Below are positions 1 through 6,454 of a stretch of DNA of 10,373 bases, in pieces. The DNA is from Porticoccaceae bacterium (lineage in GTDB: Bacteria; Pseudomonadota; Gammaproteobacteria; Pseudomonadales; Porticoccaceae). The notes beneath the pieces were generated by a model. It was not told the DNA's origin and made no database searches. It saw only the letters and a program-made list of their open reading frames with translations. The first letter of the stretch is position 1, and every line of letters begins with the position of its first letter. Location of the stretch: contig PCDB01000003.1 of assembly GCA_002591625.1 (NCBI GenBank), positions 130,654-141,026 of the forward strand, read 5' to 3'. Made by a program: the position numbers and the translations under genes.

Positions 1-308
1 CCGGACAATGAACGCCCTTGTTTGTTATAATATGCAGCCATGTCCCATAGATCTTGTTCAGTCGAAGCATCCAACAACCCCGTCATTTCAACAATCACTC
101 GCTCTTTGTTCTTGATAAGCAGTAACTGCTGGAAGATATATTTTTCGCCGATTCCAGCCAACTTAGGCCACGCAGGAACCATGCTGTTTCCATCATTCCC
201 ATGGCAACCAGCACACGCCGCCACTTTAGTAGCACCGGATTCGACATCACCTTTCGCAAATACTTGAAGGGCGATACAAAACATAATTAGCATAACGCTG
301 ACGCGCAT
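1..308 (-). CDS. Cytochrome c4-like protein, 5' part (cut by window edge)
   Basis: Periplasmic c-type cytochrome, probably the di-heme cytochrome c4 that passes electrons to terminal oxidases. The first 102 codons are visible, starting at ATG 308-306 with AAAGGA about 8 nt upstream. Residues 1-18 form a Sec signal peptide ending in VFA. A heme-binding CAGCH follows at residues 32-36. The pattern GNDGN, PKLAG and a likely axial Met at 75 in VEMTGLL is typical of the N-terminal heme domain of cytochrome c4. The second heme domain would lie off the left edge, so one heme versus two cannot be decided here. In Pseudomonas a cytochrome c4 gene also sits divergently beside engB, which supports the call. 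The open frame reaches the window edge without a stop. Confidence 0.88.
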   Translation of the reverse strand, partial: MRVSVMLIMFCIALQVFAKGDVESGATKVAACAGCHGNDGNSMVPAWPKLAGIGEKYIFQQLLLIKNKERVIVEMTGLLDASTEQDLWDMAAYYNKQGRSLS

Positions 309-383
309 TTAGGTCGTCCTTTTGTGAACCATTTTTTATCTGGTACTGTGAAATATTTTATTTCTATGGATTAATAGGCGAAT

Positions 384-447
384 ATGAAGGCTCTCTTCTA
401 TTATACACTATAATTTATACGCTCTTAAGCTTTAAAGGCGCTTTTTT
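384..447 (+). promoter_or_regulatory. Possible engB promoter and ribosome binding site
   Basis: The 139-bp gap between the divergent cytochrome c4 and engB genes is AT-rich. It holds a perfect -10 hexamer TATAAT at 409-414. The best -35 candidate, ATGAAG at 384-389, is poor and spaced 19 bp away, so only the -10 is persuasive. AAAGG sits about 9 nt before the engB ATG and is an acceptable Shine-Dalgarno. Nothing else was recognised in this gap. Confidence 0.35.
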
Positions 448-1077
448 ATGCACACACCTGTCGTGAACTATAGTGCAGCAAAGTTTAGCACCAGCGCACC
501 ATCACTAAAACACTGCCCCTCTGATAGCGGCGCGGAGATAGCCTTTGTTGGCAGATCCAATGCTGGTAAGTCGAGCGCTATCAATACATTAACTGGAGTT
601 AAAGGCCTCGCTCGCACCAGCAAAACTCCCGGCAGAACTCAACAAATTAATTTCTTTACGATTGAACCACTCAAAAAGCTCGTTGACCTGCCGGGTTACG
701 GATTTGCAAAGGTAGCAAAAGCTGAAAAAAGAAAATGGGACCATCACCTTATGGAATACCTTGAACTTAGAAAATGTCTTGTTGGACTTGTTTTGTTAAT
801 AGATATCCGACATATTTTGCTTGATTACGATAAACAAATGTTGATTTGGGCAAAATCTGTATCCTTACCTGTGCATATATTGCTCACCAAGTCAGACAAA
901 TTGAGTCGGATGAAGTGCAAAGAAATTCAAATCAAGGCAGAACAACATATCACATTAATGGATCCAGAGAGTCTCCTTTTCTCTTTACAAATATTTTCAG
1001 CCCGCAAAAAAATTGGCCTAGAACAGCTCAAGCGCACTCTGAACGTCTGGTTTGATAATTTGTCGGTTAATATTTAA
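448..1077 (+). CDS. engB: Ribosome-biogenesis GTPase EngB (YihA/YsxC family)
   Basis: Small TRAFAC-class GTPase needed for assembly of the large ribosomal subunit; cytoplasmic. At 209 residues it has the usual family length. The G motifs are visible in order: G1 GRSNAGKSS at 35-43, the switch I segment KTPGRTQQINFF at 59-70, G3 DLPGYG at 80-85, G4 TKSD at 147-150 and G5 SA at 184-185. The KTPGRTQ and DLPGYGFAKV strings are diagnostic of EngB within the GTPase superfamily. The ATG at 448 follows AAAGG by about 9 nt. A small deviation is DIRHIL at 119-124, where relatives usually have DIRHPL. It is convergent with polA across a 206-bp gap, the same arrangement as yihA-spf-polA in E. coli. Confidence 0.97.
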   Translation: MHTPVVNYSAAKFSTSAPSLKHCPSDSGAEIAFVGRSNAGKSSAINTLTGVKGLARTSKTPGRTQQINFFTIEPLKKLVDLPGYGFAKVAKAEKRKWDHHLMEYLELRKCLVGLVLLIDIRHILLDYDKQMLIWAKSVSLPVHILLTKSDKLSRMKCKEIQIKAEQHITLMDPESLLFSLQIFSARKKIGLEQLKRTLNVWFDNLSVNI

Positions 1078-1094
1078 CTCTAAATAAGGTGAAT

Positions 1095-1125
1095 AAAAAA
1101 CCCCGACAAAAACTTATCAGGGTTT
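1095..1125 (-). terminator. Rho-independent terminator (sRNA and/or polA)
   Basis: Read on the minus strand, AAACCC (1125-1120) pairs with GGGTTT (1103-1098). Two further pairs lie beyond one mismatch, the loop is 10 nt, and the T tract runs through 1095. The U-rich side lies only on the minus strand, so it mainly serves transcripts running in the polA direction. It is about 160 nt past the polA stop, which leaves room for a separate RNA in between. On the plus strand it could only weakly end engB. Confidence 0.6.
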
Positions 1126-1199
1126 GCTGCAGAGAGCTAAAAGTTTGCACGCATCAGTCGGGGAGTTATAAGTTACACTGCACGCACTCATTGTTAGTG
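1095..1199 (-). ncRNA. Candidate small RNA at the Spot 42/ErsA locus
   Basis: The engB-polA gap hosts the sRNA Spot 42 in enterobacteria and the envelope-stress sRNA ErsA in Pseudomonas, both transcribed in the polA direction. On the minus strand here I see a promoter-like pair (see 1194-1221), then about 95-105 nt, then a hairpin with a U tract ending near 1095. The predicted RNA contains a C-rich stretch CUCCCCGAC (1165-1157), able to pair with purine-rich ribosome binding sites. It also contains a 7-nt complement of CCCCGAC, GUCGGGG (1107-1101), inside the terminator arm. A perfect 6-bp hairpin with arms 1183-1188 and 1196-1201 lies at the predicted 5' end. The TSS is uncertain: about 1188 if sigma-E-like, about 1197 if sigma-70. 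Primary sequence does not let me call it Spot 42 or ErsA; the call rests on position plus signals. Confidence 0.45.
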
Positions 1200-1221
1200 C
1201 GAATTTATTTGAATTAGTTCC
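1194..1221 (-). promoter_or_regulatory. Sigma-E/AlgU-like promoter for the candidate sRNA
   Basis: The minus strand reads GGAACTA (1221-1215), 16 nt, then ACTAA (1198-1194). The known extracytoplasmic sigma-E/AlgU consensus is GGAACTT, about 16 nt, then TCTRA, so 6 of 7 and 4 of 5 positions match at the right spacing. ErsA of Pseudomonas is known to be AlgU-dependent. A competing sigma-70 reading, TTGCCG-17-AATAAA with its -10 at 1209-1204, overlaps it with 4 of 6 matches in each box. Confidence 0.42.
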
Positions 1222-1272
1222 ATCTTCGGCAAAAATTTCCAAATCAACTGTAAATTTTTAGTTAGTTATTTG

Positions 1273-1289
1273 CATTAGGGACCCTAATG
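1273..1289. repeat. Perfect 17-nt palindrome across the polA stop codon
   Basis: CATTAGGG (1273-1280), a central A, then CCCTAATG (1282-1289) form a perfect odd palindrome with 8-bp arms. It covers the polA TAG stop at 1286-1284. As RNA it would give a 6-bp stem with a 5-nt loop, but no U tract follows on either strand, so it is not a standard terminator. A protein-binding site or a 3'-end stabilising stem is possible. Confidence 0.5.
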
Positions 1290-4070
1290 AGCCTCATTCC
1301 AGTTGCTTCCAACTCCGACGTTAACCAACAGAGGTATGTCTAAATTCGCTGCCGTTTCCATGCAATGTTTTAGGCCAGCTTTGACAAGATCTATTTCAAC
1401 ATCTGGCACTTCAAGCACAAGTTCATCATGAACTTGCAGTGTAATACGACTGCTCAGTCTTTCAGAGCAAAGCCAATCATCGGTAGCAATCATTGCAATT
1501 TTGATTATATCTGCTGCAGTCCCTTGCATGGGAGCATTAATTGCCGTCCGCTCAGCCGCCTGACGGCGGTTACTGTTTCTGGAGTTAATTTCTGGAAGAT
1601 ATAACCTTCGACCATATATCGTTTCCACAAAGCCTCTCGAAGCAGCTTGCTTGCGAACATTTTCCATATAGTCTTGGACACCCGGATAACGCTTAAAATA
1701 CTTTCCAATATATTTTTTTGCCTCTGAAATTGAGATAGATAACTGCTTGGCCAAACCGAATGCTGACATGCCATAGATTAGACCAAAATTAATAGCTTTG
1801 GCGCTCCTGCGCTGTTGATCGGTTACATCATCGATATCCAAATCAAAAACCTCTGAAGCCGTGCGACGATGGACGTCTGAACCACTCAAAAAAGCATCCA
1901 ATAAACCAATATCTTTGGATAAATGCGCCATAATTCTTAGCTCGATTTGCGAATAATCCGCCGCAACGATCTTGTGTCCTGGGGCCGCAACAAAAGCCTC
2001 ACGAATCCGGCGACCCTCCTCCGTTTTAATTGGGATGTTCTGAAGGTTAGGATTAGAGGATGATAGCCTGCCAGTAGCCGTGCCAGCCTGATGGTAGGAC
2101 GTATGAACACGTCCCGAGCATGGGTCGATCATGTTAGGAAGTTTATCTGTGTATGTCGACTTTAATTTAGCTAAGCCTCGATGCTCAAGAAGCAGAACGG
2201 GCAAAGGATAGTCCAAGGCCAGCTCTTGAAGCACCTCCTCTTTAGTGGAGGGAGCACCTTTTGACGTTTTTTTGAGAATTGGTAATTTAAGTTTTTCGAA
2301 CAAAATCTGGCTTAGTTGCTTTGGAGAAGCAAGATTGAAGGGTTCGCCGGCTAAAACAAAAGCTCTTTCCTCCAATTCCTTTAACCTTGATTTAAGTTGC
2401 ATACTCTGAGTTTGGAGCATATGGGGATCCACTAAAGCGCCAGTTCGTTCGATCTTTGAGAGCACAGAAATTAGTGGTAGCTCGATTCGCTCAAGTAATT
2501 GCGTTTTATCAGGATATTTGTCTAAGACGGAGCTGAGCATGTAGTGGACTCGAAGAGCCACATCCGCGTCCTCGGCCGCATAGCAAGCCGCGGTGTCAAG
2601 TGGAACTTCATTAAATGTCAGCTGAGAGCTTCCCTTTCCTGCGATATCCTCAAACGAAGTTGTTTTTAATTCGAGGTAGCGCTCGGCCAAGCTAGTTAGA
2701 TCATGTCTAGTTGCTGTAGAGTTTATTACATAGGATTGGAGCATGGTATCATGCATGGCGCCTTGTAAAAAAACACCATGTTGCGCTAACACGTTGATAT
2801 CATATTTCAGGTTTTGTCCAACTTTTTTCAGCTCGGGATCTTCAAGGACTGGTTTCAATGATTTGATTACGACGTCCATCGAAAGCTGTTCAGGAGCTCC
2901 TACATAGTCATGGCCAAACGGAATATAAGCGGCTTTGCCCGGGCTTAAGGCAAATGAAACTCCAACTAGTCGTGCGCTCATATAATTTAGGCTTGTCGTT
3001 TCGGTATCCAAGGCAAAAATCTTTTGATCGCGTAATTTTTCAATCCATTCATGGAGTTGTTCGACGTGCGTAATCAACTGGTAGTCCGTGTCAACCGGCC
3101 CGATGGGTGTATTGGGGCCAAATCCATGATCGACCTGTCTCGGTTGAGTCTCCTCCTGAGGAGATCCACGATCTGGTATAAAGATATTGCCTGAATTTTT
3201 TAACTCGTTAAGCAGACTATTAAATTCAAACTCTTCAAACAGGTCGATTAGAGCATCAATTTTAGTTTCCTCGTTGGAGAGTTGATCTACAGATATGGGC
3301 AAATCAACATCAGTTTTGATTGTAGCTAAGTCATAGGAGAGGAATGCTAATTCCTTATGAACATTTAGTTTTTCTGAAAGGGTTTTCGATCCCCTGATTT
3401 CTAGTCCAACTATCTGATCAAGGTTCTGGTATATTCCAGTCAAACCGCCTAGATTTTGAATCAACTGTACGGCTGTTTTTTGTCCAATACCGGGAACACC
3501 TGGAATATTGTCGCTTTTGTCACCCATCAAAGCCAAGTAATCAATCATAAACTCTGGTGAGATACCAAACTTGTCAACAACACCTGCGATATCAAGTTGT
3601 TTTTGATCCATCGTATTTACAAGCATGACTCGATCGTTGACGAGTTGTGCCATGTCTTTGTCACCAGTCGATATAATCACTTCTCTATTAGCTTTAACGG
3701 CTTGCACAGCGAGTGTGCCTATGACGTCATCTGCTTCGACGCCCGAAACCATTAGTAAAGGCAAGCCCATTGCTGCCACTATCCGGTGTATTGGTTCAAT
3801 CTGTTGCCTCAGATCCTCCGGCATGGGAGGGCGGTTAGCTTTATATTTCGGATAGATTTTATCTCTAAAGGTTTTACCTTTTGCGTCAAAGACAACCGCA
3901 ATGCAACAAGGAGAAGGGTAATCTTTTTTCAACCGAATGAGCATTGAAGTAACGCCTTTCATAGCACCGGTTGGATGATCTTTGCTATTAGATAGTGGTG
4001 GTAGCGCATGATAGGCTCTGTAAAGATAAGAAGAACCATCTACGAGAACTAATGGGGCAATTTTCGGCAT
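1284..4070 (-). CDS. polA: DNA polymerase I
   Basis: DNA repair polymerase that also removes and replaces Okazaki primers; cytoplasmic. The 928 residues equal the E. coli length and the key residues I checked keep the same numbering. Residues 1 to about 290 are the 5' nuclease with VDGSSYLYRAYHA at 10-22, acidic metal ligands (VEADD, STGDKDM, GDKSDNIPGVPG) and the helix-hairpin-helix. A linker near 295-335 follows. The 3'-5' proofreading domain has DTE at 355-357 and keeps the later acidic residues (KYD, EDAD), so proofreading should be active. The polymerase domain has motif A with ADYSQIELR (Asp705), motif B QRRSAKAINFG (Arg754, Lys758, Phe762) and motif C VHDE (Asp882). ATG 4070 follows AAGGTG by about 7 nt. 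No frameshift or missing residue was seen. Confidence 0.98.
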   Translation of the reverse strand: MPKIAPLVLVDGSSYLYRAYHALPPLSNSKDHPTGAMKGVTSMLIRLKKDYPSPCCIAVVFDAKGKTFRDKIYPKYKANRPPMPEDLRQQIEPIHRIVAAMGLPLLMVSGVEADDVIGTLAVQAVKANREVIISTGDKDMAQLVNDRVMLVNTMDQKQLDIAGVVDKFGISPEFMIDYLALMGDKSDNIPGVPGIGQKTAVQLIQNLGGLTGIYQNLDQIVGLEIRGSKTLSEKLNVHKELAFLSYDLATIKTDVDLPISVDQLSNEETKIDALIDLFEEFEFNSLLNELKNSGNIFIPDRGSPQEETQPRQVDHGFGPNTPIGPVDTDYQLITHVEQLHEWIEKLRDQKIFALDTETTSLNYMSARLVGVSFALSPGKAAYIPFGHDYVGAPEQLSMDVVIKSLKPVLEDPELKKVGQNLKYDINVLAQHGVFLQGAMHDTMLQSYVINSTATRHDLTSLAERYLELKTTSFEDIAGKGSSQLTFNEVPLDTAACYAAEDADVALRVHYMLSSVLDKYPDKTQLLERIELPLISVLSKIERTGALVDPHMLQTQSMQLKSRLKELEERAFVLAGEPFNLASPKQLSQILFEKLKLPILKKTSKGAPSTKEEVLQELALDYPLPVLLLEHRGLAKLKSTYTDKLPNMIDPCSGRVHTSYHQAGTATGRLSSSNPNLQNIPIKTEEGRRIREAFVAAPGHKIVAADYSQIELRIMAHLSKDIGLLDAFLSGSDVHRRTASEVFDLDIDDVTDQQRRSAKAINFGLIYGMSAFGLAKQLSISISEAKKYIGKYFKRYPGVQDYMENVRKQAASRGFVETIYGRRLYLPEINSRNSNRRQAAERTAINAPMQGTAADIIKIAMIATDDWLCSERLSSRITLQVHDELVLEVPDVEIDLVKAGLKHCMETAANLDIPLLVNVGVGSNWNEAH

Positions 4071-4191
4071 TCAAAGCACCTTAATTTACTTTATCAGCGG
4101 TTATAGCAAGAATACCATAGTCATCGCGAGTGTTAATCCAAACCACTTAGAAATGAAAAAGGAATAGGGAATGCACAACAGTTTTTTTGCT

Positions 4192-4219
4192 GTTTTAGTT
4201 TGGTCCGATCAACTAAAAC
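4192..4219. repeat. 9-bp inverted repeat overlapping the znuA stop
   Basis: GTTTTAGTT (4192-4200) and AACTAAAAC (4211-4219) are perfect 9-bp arms around a 10-nt loop, and the znuA TGA (4211-4209) lies at the edge of the loop. The stem is nearly all A-T and no T tract follows it on the minus strand, so it is at best a weak terminator or 3'-end stabiliser for znuA. The rest of the polA-znuA gap (4071-4191) holds the polA leader. A weak TTGGAT-16-TATGGT promoter-like pair lies about 50 nt before the polA ATG. Confidence 0.35.
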
Positions 4220-5075
4220 AACTTTCGTATTGCATAATGAATGCCTTAAAAAAGTCGGTATAGGCATTAGGCCCGAGTTCAATCGCAAGGCCTTCAGGAT
4301 CAATCCTTCGGATTGGCACACTAAGTTCAGCGCTCAGAATTTTAGCCTCTTTTTTGTCGTAATTAGGCTCTATCAAAATACAAGCCGGAGAATCAAGCTT
4401 CACTTTCTCCCTGATCTTGTAATGGCTGGCGACTCCTCTTGTTTGGCCGGCGCTATCACGAATGGTTAAAAACGGTCGTAGCTCAAACGCATTTGTAAAG
4501 TGTGAATAAGCGTCGTGCTGAGCTAGAGAAATTCTTTTTCGATATTTCGTCAACCTTTTCTTGTATACAGATTTTTCTCCTTCACTCATTATCTCGACAG
4601 CGTCTAGGTTCAATCTCTCGCTAATCTCCGTTGCTAAGACGGACGCATTATCCGGATCTAGCCAAAAATGAAGATCATGGGTATTGGTATGAACACTTTT
4701 GGCACCAGGCCTAGTCATGGGCCATTTCATGTTTAGGTTCGCCGCGGTAATCAAATTTGATTGGTCACGTGATTCAAAGTACTTATTTAAGTGGTTCTCA
4801 AAGTCTGGGGAAACCCTAATAACTAGGTCAGCTGAGGACAAAAGTCGTATAGACGATGGTGATAAATAAAGATCATGAGTCGTCTGTGCATTAGATTGAA
4901 GATATTCAATCTTAGCTTTCCCTTGCACCGCAGCAGCCGCGATTATAGACAGAGGCTTTATGGTGGTGACAATCAGCAGCTTTTTTGGTTCTTCCTCTCC
5001 AGCGGCATCATATGAGTAATTTAAGCTCAAACAAAAAAACAATAATGCGCTTGTTAAATAATTTTTTTTAAACAT
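4209..5075 (-). CDS. znuA: Zinc ABC transporter periplasmic zinc-binding protein ZnuA
   Basis: Cluster A-I (TroA-like) solute-binding protein that captures zinc in the periplasm and hands it to ZnuB. It is 288 residues, a little short for ZnuA. Residues 1 to about 26 are a signal peptide (MFKK, hydrophobic core, cleavage near DAAG). Three zinc-ligand histidines sit in family motifs: His67 in THDLYLSPS, His136 in LHFWLDP and His187 in QHDAYSHF. Cys232 (PACILIEP) and Cys286 near the C-terminus match the disulfide known in E. coli ZnuA. The charged His-rich loop that is long in many ZnuA proteins is reduced to a short segment with His129 and His133. The ATG at 5075 has no clear Shine-Dalgarno. 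It is divergent from zur across the Zur-box region, so repression by zinc-loaded Zur is expected. Confidence 0.95.
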   Translation of the reverse strand: MFKKNYLTSALLFFCLSLNYSYDAAGEEEPKKLLIVTTIKPLSIIAAAAVQGKAKIEYLQSNAQTTHDLYLSPSSIRLLSSADLVIRVSPDFENHLNKYFESRDQSNLITAANLNMKWPMTRPGAKSVHTNTHDLHFWLDPDNASVLATEISERLNLDAVEIMSEGEKSVYKKRLTKYRKRISLAQHDAYSHFTNAFELRPFLTIRDSAGQTRGVASHYKIREKVKLDSPACILIEPNYDKKEAKILSAELSVPIRRIDPEGLAIELGPNAYTDFFKAFIMQYESCFS

Positions 5076-5115
5076 ATCTAAAAGTATATTTAATCAATTC
5101 CAAAAACACTCTTGG

Positions 5116-5144
5116 TTGTAATGGCATATCTATTATACTATATT
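5116..5144 (+). promoter_or_regulatory. Likely zur-znuCB promoter
   Basis: TTGTAA (5116-5121), a 17-bp spacer and TATATT (5139-5144) form a plausible sigma-70 promoter. Its start site would fall near 5151, inside the Zur box, which fits autorepression. TATACT at 5134-5139 is an alternative -10. Confidence 0.4.
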
Positions 5145-5145
5145 A

Positions 5146-5160
5146 TGTTATGTTATAACA
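5146..5160. promoter_or_regulatory. Zur operator (zinc box) between znuA and zur
   Basis: TGTTATGTTATAACA at 5146-5160 matches the gammaproteobacterial Zur box TGTTATA-N-TATAACA with one mismatch. The embedded TTATGTTA/TAACATAA at 5148-5163 is a perfect 16-bp palindrome. It lies in the 109-bp intergenic region between divergent znuA and zur. There it would cover the -35 of a znuA promoter (minus-strand -10 TATAAT at 5137-5132, 17 bp away) and the start point of a zur promoter. Zinc-bound Zur should therefore repress both transcripts and control itself. Confidence 0.8.
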
Positions 5161-5184
5161 TAATATTTTACTACGAGTGGTTCA

Positions 5185-5691
5185 GTGATAACTAACTTTC
5201 ATCTTGCTCTAAAATCTCACGACCATTCTCGATGCATTGATGCCGCGCTGGAGCAGGCGAACCATATTTGCAAACTAAAAAAGTTGCAGTTTACTCCCAC
5301 GAGGAAGCTTGTCTTGAAACTAATATGGCAAAGTCACCGACCATTAGGAGCATATCAAATTCTGGACATGCTAGCCGACCTAAACAAAAAAAAGTCAATC
5401 GCTCCCCCCACAGTATACCGAGCAATTAATTTTTTGTTATTGCATGGTCTAATTCATAGGATCCCCTCTCTCAATGCATTCATAGGATGCCCCTTCCCTA
5501 ACAGTTCACACAGCAACGTTTTTATGATTTGCGAAAATTGCAGTAATGCTGCTGAAATATCCGATAAAGGGTTGAATAAAGTGTTACGCTCCGCATGCGA
5601 GAGAGCTCAATTCCAATTGAACATGCAAAATATTGAACTTTTTGGCACTTGCGCTACATGCACAGAAAACAAAACACTCAGTAGCTCGTGA
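5185..5691 (+). CDS. zur: Zinc uptake regulator Zur (Fur family)
   Basis: Zinc-responsive repressor, 168 residues. The N-terminal winged helix (about 18-90) has the Zur-type opening HDHSRCIDAALEQA and FTPTRKLVLKLIW, then HRPLGAYQIL and the recognition helix region PPTVYRAINFL at 74-84. The C-terminal dimer domain keeps the probable regulatory zinc ligands His91, Cys102, His109 and Glu124, which match His77, Cys88, His96 and Glu111 of E. coli Zur by alignment from memory. The structural zinc site Cys116-x2-Cys119 and Cys156-x2-Cys159 is also intact. The start is GTG at 5185, behind a weak GAG-containing Shine-Dalgarno; no in-frame ATG precedes the conserved N-terminus. It leads zur-znuC-znuB, with znuC beginning 4 nt after its stop. 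The local gene context and residues favour Zur over Fur. Confidence 0.94.
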   Translation: MITNFHLALKSHDHSRCIDAALEQANHICKLKKLQFTPTRKLVLKLIWQSHRPLGAYQILDMLADLNKKKSIAPPTVYRAINFLLLHGLIHRIPSLNAFIGCPFPNSSHSNVFMICENCSNAAEISDKGLNKVLRSACERAQFQLNMQNIELFGTCATCTENKTLSSS

Positions 5692-5695
5692 AATT

Positions 5696-6454
5696 ATGAC
5701 TAAAGCTTCGATAGAACTATCATGTGCCAACAAGTCGTTCCAAGGCAGAAAAGTCCTTGAAGATATCACAATGCGTCTGACTCAAGGTGAAATAACCACT
5801 TTGGTGGGACCAAACGGAGCTGGCAAATCAACACTACTGAAAGTCATGCTCGGTCTCATAAAGCTCGACTCAGGGATCCTAAAAAAATCTTCTGATCTGC
5901 GTGTTGGCTATATGCCTCAGAAGATTATGATATCTCCAGTATTGCCCCTAACAACTTTGCGATTTCTCCAACTGGGGGAACCGTCAGTTAAAAAATGCAT
6001 AGAAAGTCTGAAGCTTCTAGAAATTGAACATATAACGGAAGTGCCAGTAATAGCTCTATCTGGGGGAGAGATGCAGCGTGCATTATTAGCAAGAGCCATC
6101 CTTGGAAATCCAAATTTCCTTTTCCTTGATGAGCCAGTTCAAGGAGTAGATGCGAATGGTCAAAACAATTTATACCAAGCCATTAATTGCATTAGCCGCC
6201 GCCTTGGATGCGGCGTTCTTATGGTTTCGCACGACCTCCACATCGTGATGTCCTCCACCGACCATGTTATTTGTCTTAATCAACATATTTGCTGTTCAGG
6301 TCAGCCAGAAAAGGTTAGCAAAGATCCTGCCTACATAAACATTTTTGGAGACATCACTGCTCCCTATGCTCATAAGCACGATCACCAACATTCCTTAAAT
6401 GGTGATATCGTAAAAACCAACTCCCATAAACTGGAGGGCTCTTCTTCTGATTGA
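5696..6454 (+). CDS. znuC: Zinc ABC transporter ATP-binding protein ZnuC
   Basis: Cytoplasmic ATPase subunit of the ZnuABC high-affinity zinc importer. With the ATG at 5696, 4 nt after the zur stop, it is 252 residues, as expected for the family; an upstream in-frame ATG at 5633 lies within zur and precedes no conserved sequence. Walker A GPNGAGKST is at 38-46, the ABC signature LSGGEMQ at 121-127, Walker B LFLDEP at 142-147 and the switch His179 in MVSHD. VICLNQHICCSGQPEKV is characteristic of ZnuC. The C-terminal tail has a His-rich cluster HKHDHQH, also seen in other ZnuC proteins, which may bind zinc. Translation is probably coupled to zur upstream and znuB downstream. Confidence 0.96.
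   Translation: MTKASIELSCANKSFQGRKVLEDITMRLTQGEITTLVGPNGAGKSTLLKVMLGLIKLDSGILKKSSDLRVGYMPQKIMISPVLPLTTLRFLQLGEPSVKKCIESLKLLEIEHITEVPVIALSGGEMQRALLARAILGNPNFLFLDEPVQGVDANGQNNLYQAINCISRRLGCGVLMVSHDLHIVMSSTDHVICLNQHICCSGQPEKVSKDPAYINIFGDITAPYAHKHDHQHSLNGDIVKTNSHKLEGSSSD
6433..6438 (+). promoter_or_regulatory. Strong Shine-Dalgarno that places the znuB start
   Basis: GGAGGG at 6433-6438, inside the end of znuC, lies 8 nt before CTG 6447 and 11 nt before ATT 6450. The first in-frame ATG (6498) is 59 nt away with no comparable site of its own. Because no ATG, GTG or TTG lies in frame between the upstream stop (6411) and 6498, this site argues for a non-AUG start. Confidence 0.65.

Noticed and set aside
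40..267. 75-codon plus-strand open frame over the cytochrome c4 gene
   Set aside because: It is antisense to a clear CAGCH cytochrome with signal peptide; no recognisable protein features.
4170..4200. A short AACAG/CTGTT stem with a poly-T loop as the znuA terminator
   Set aside because: The T run is in the loop, not after the stem, and only five pairs form; not a convincing intrinsic terminator.
4133..4469. Overlapping 62- and 89-codon frames around the znuA 3' end
   Set aside because: They overlap znuA in other frames and show no domain or conserved pattern.
5633..5695. Longer znuC start at ATG 5633
   Set aside because: It would overlap the zur coding end by about 59 nt and add residues with no family counterpart; ATG 5696 gives the expected length.
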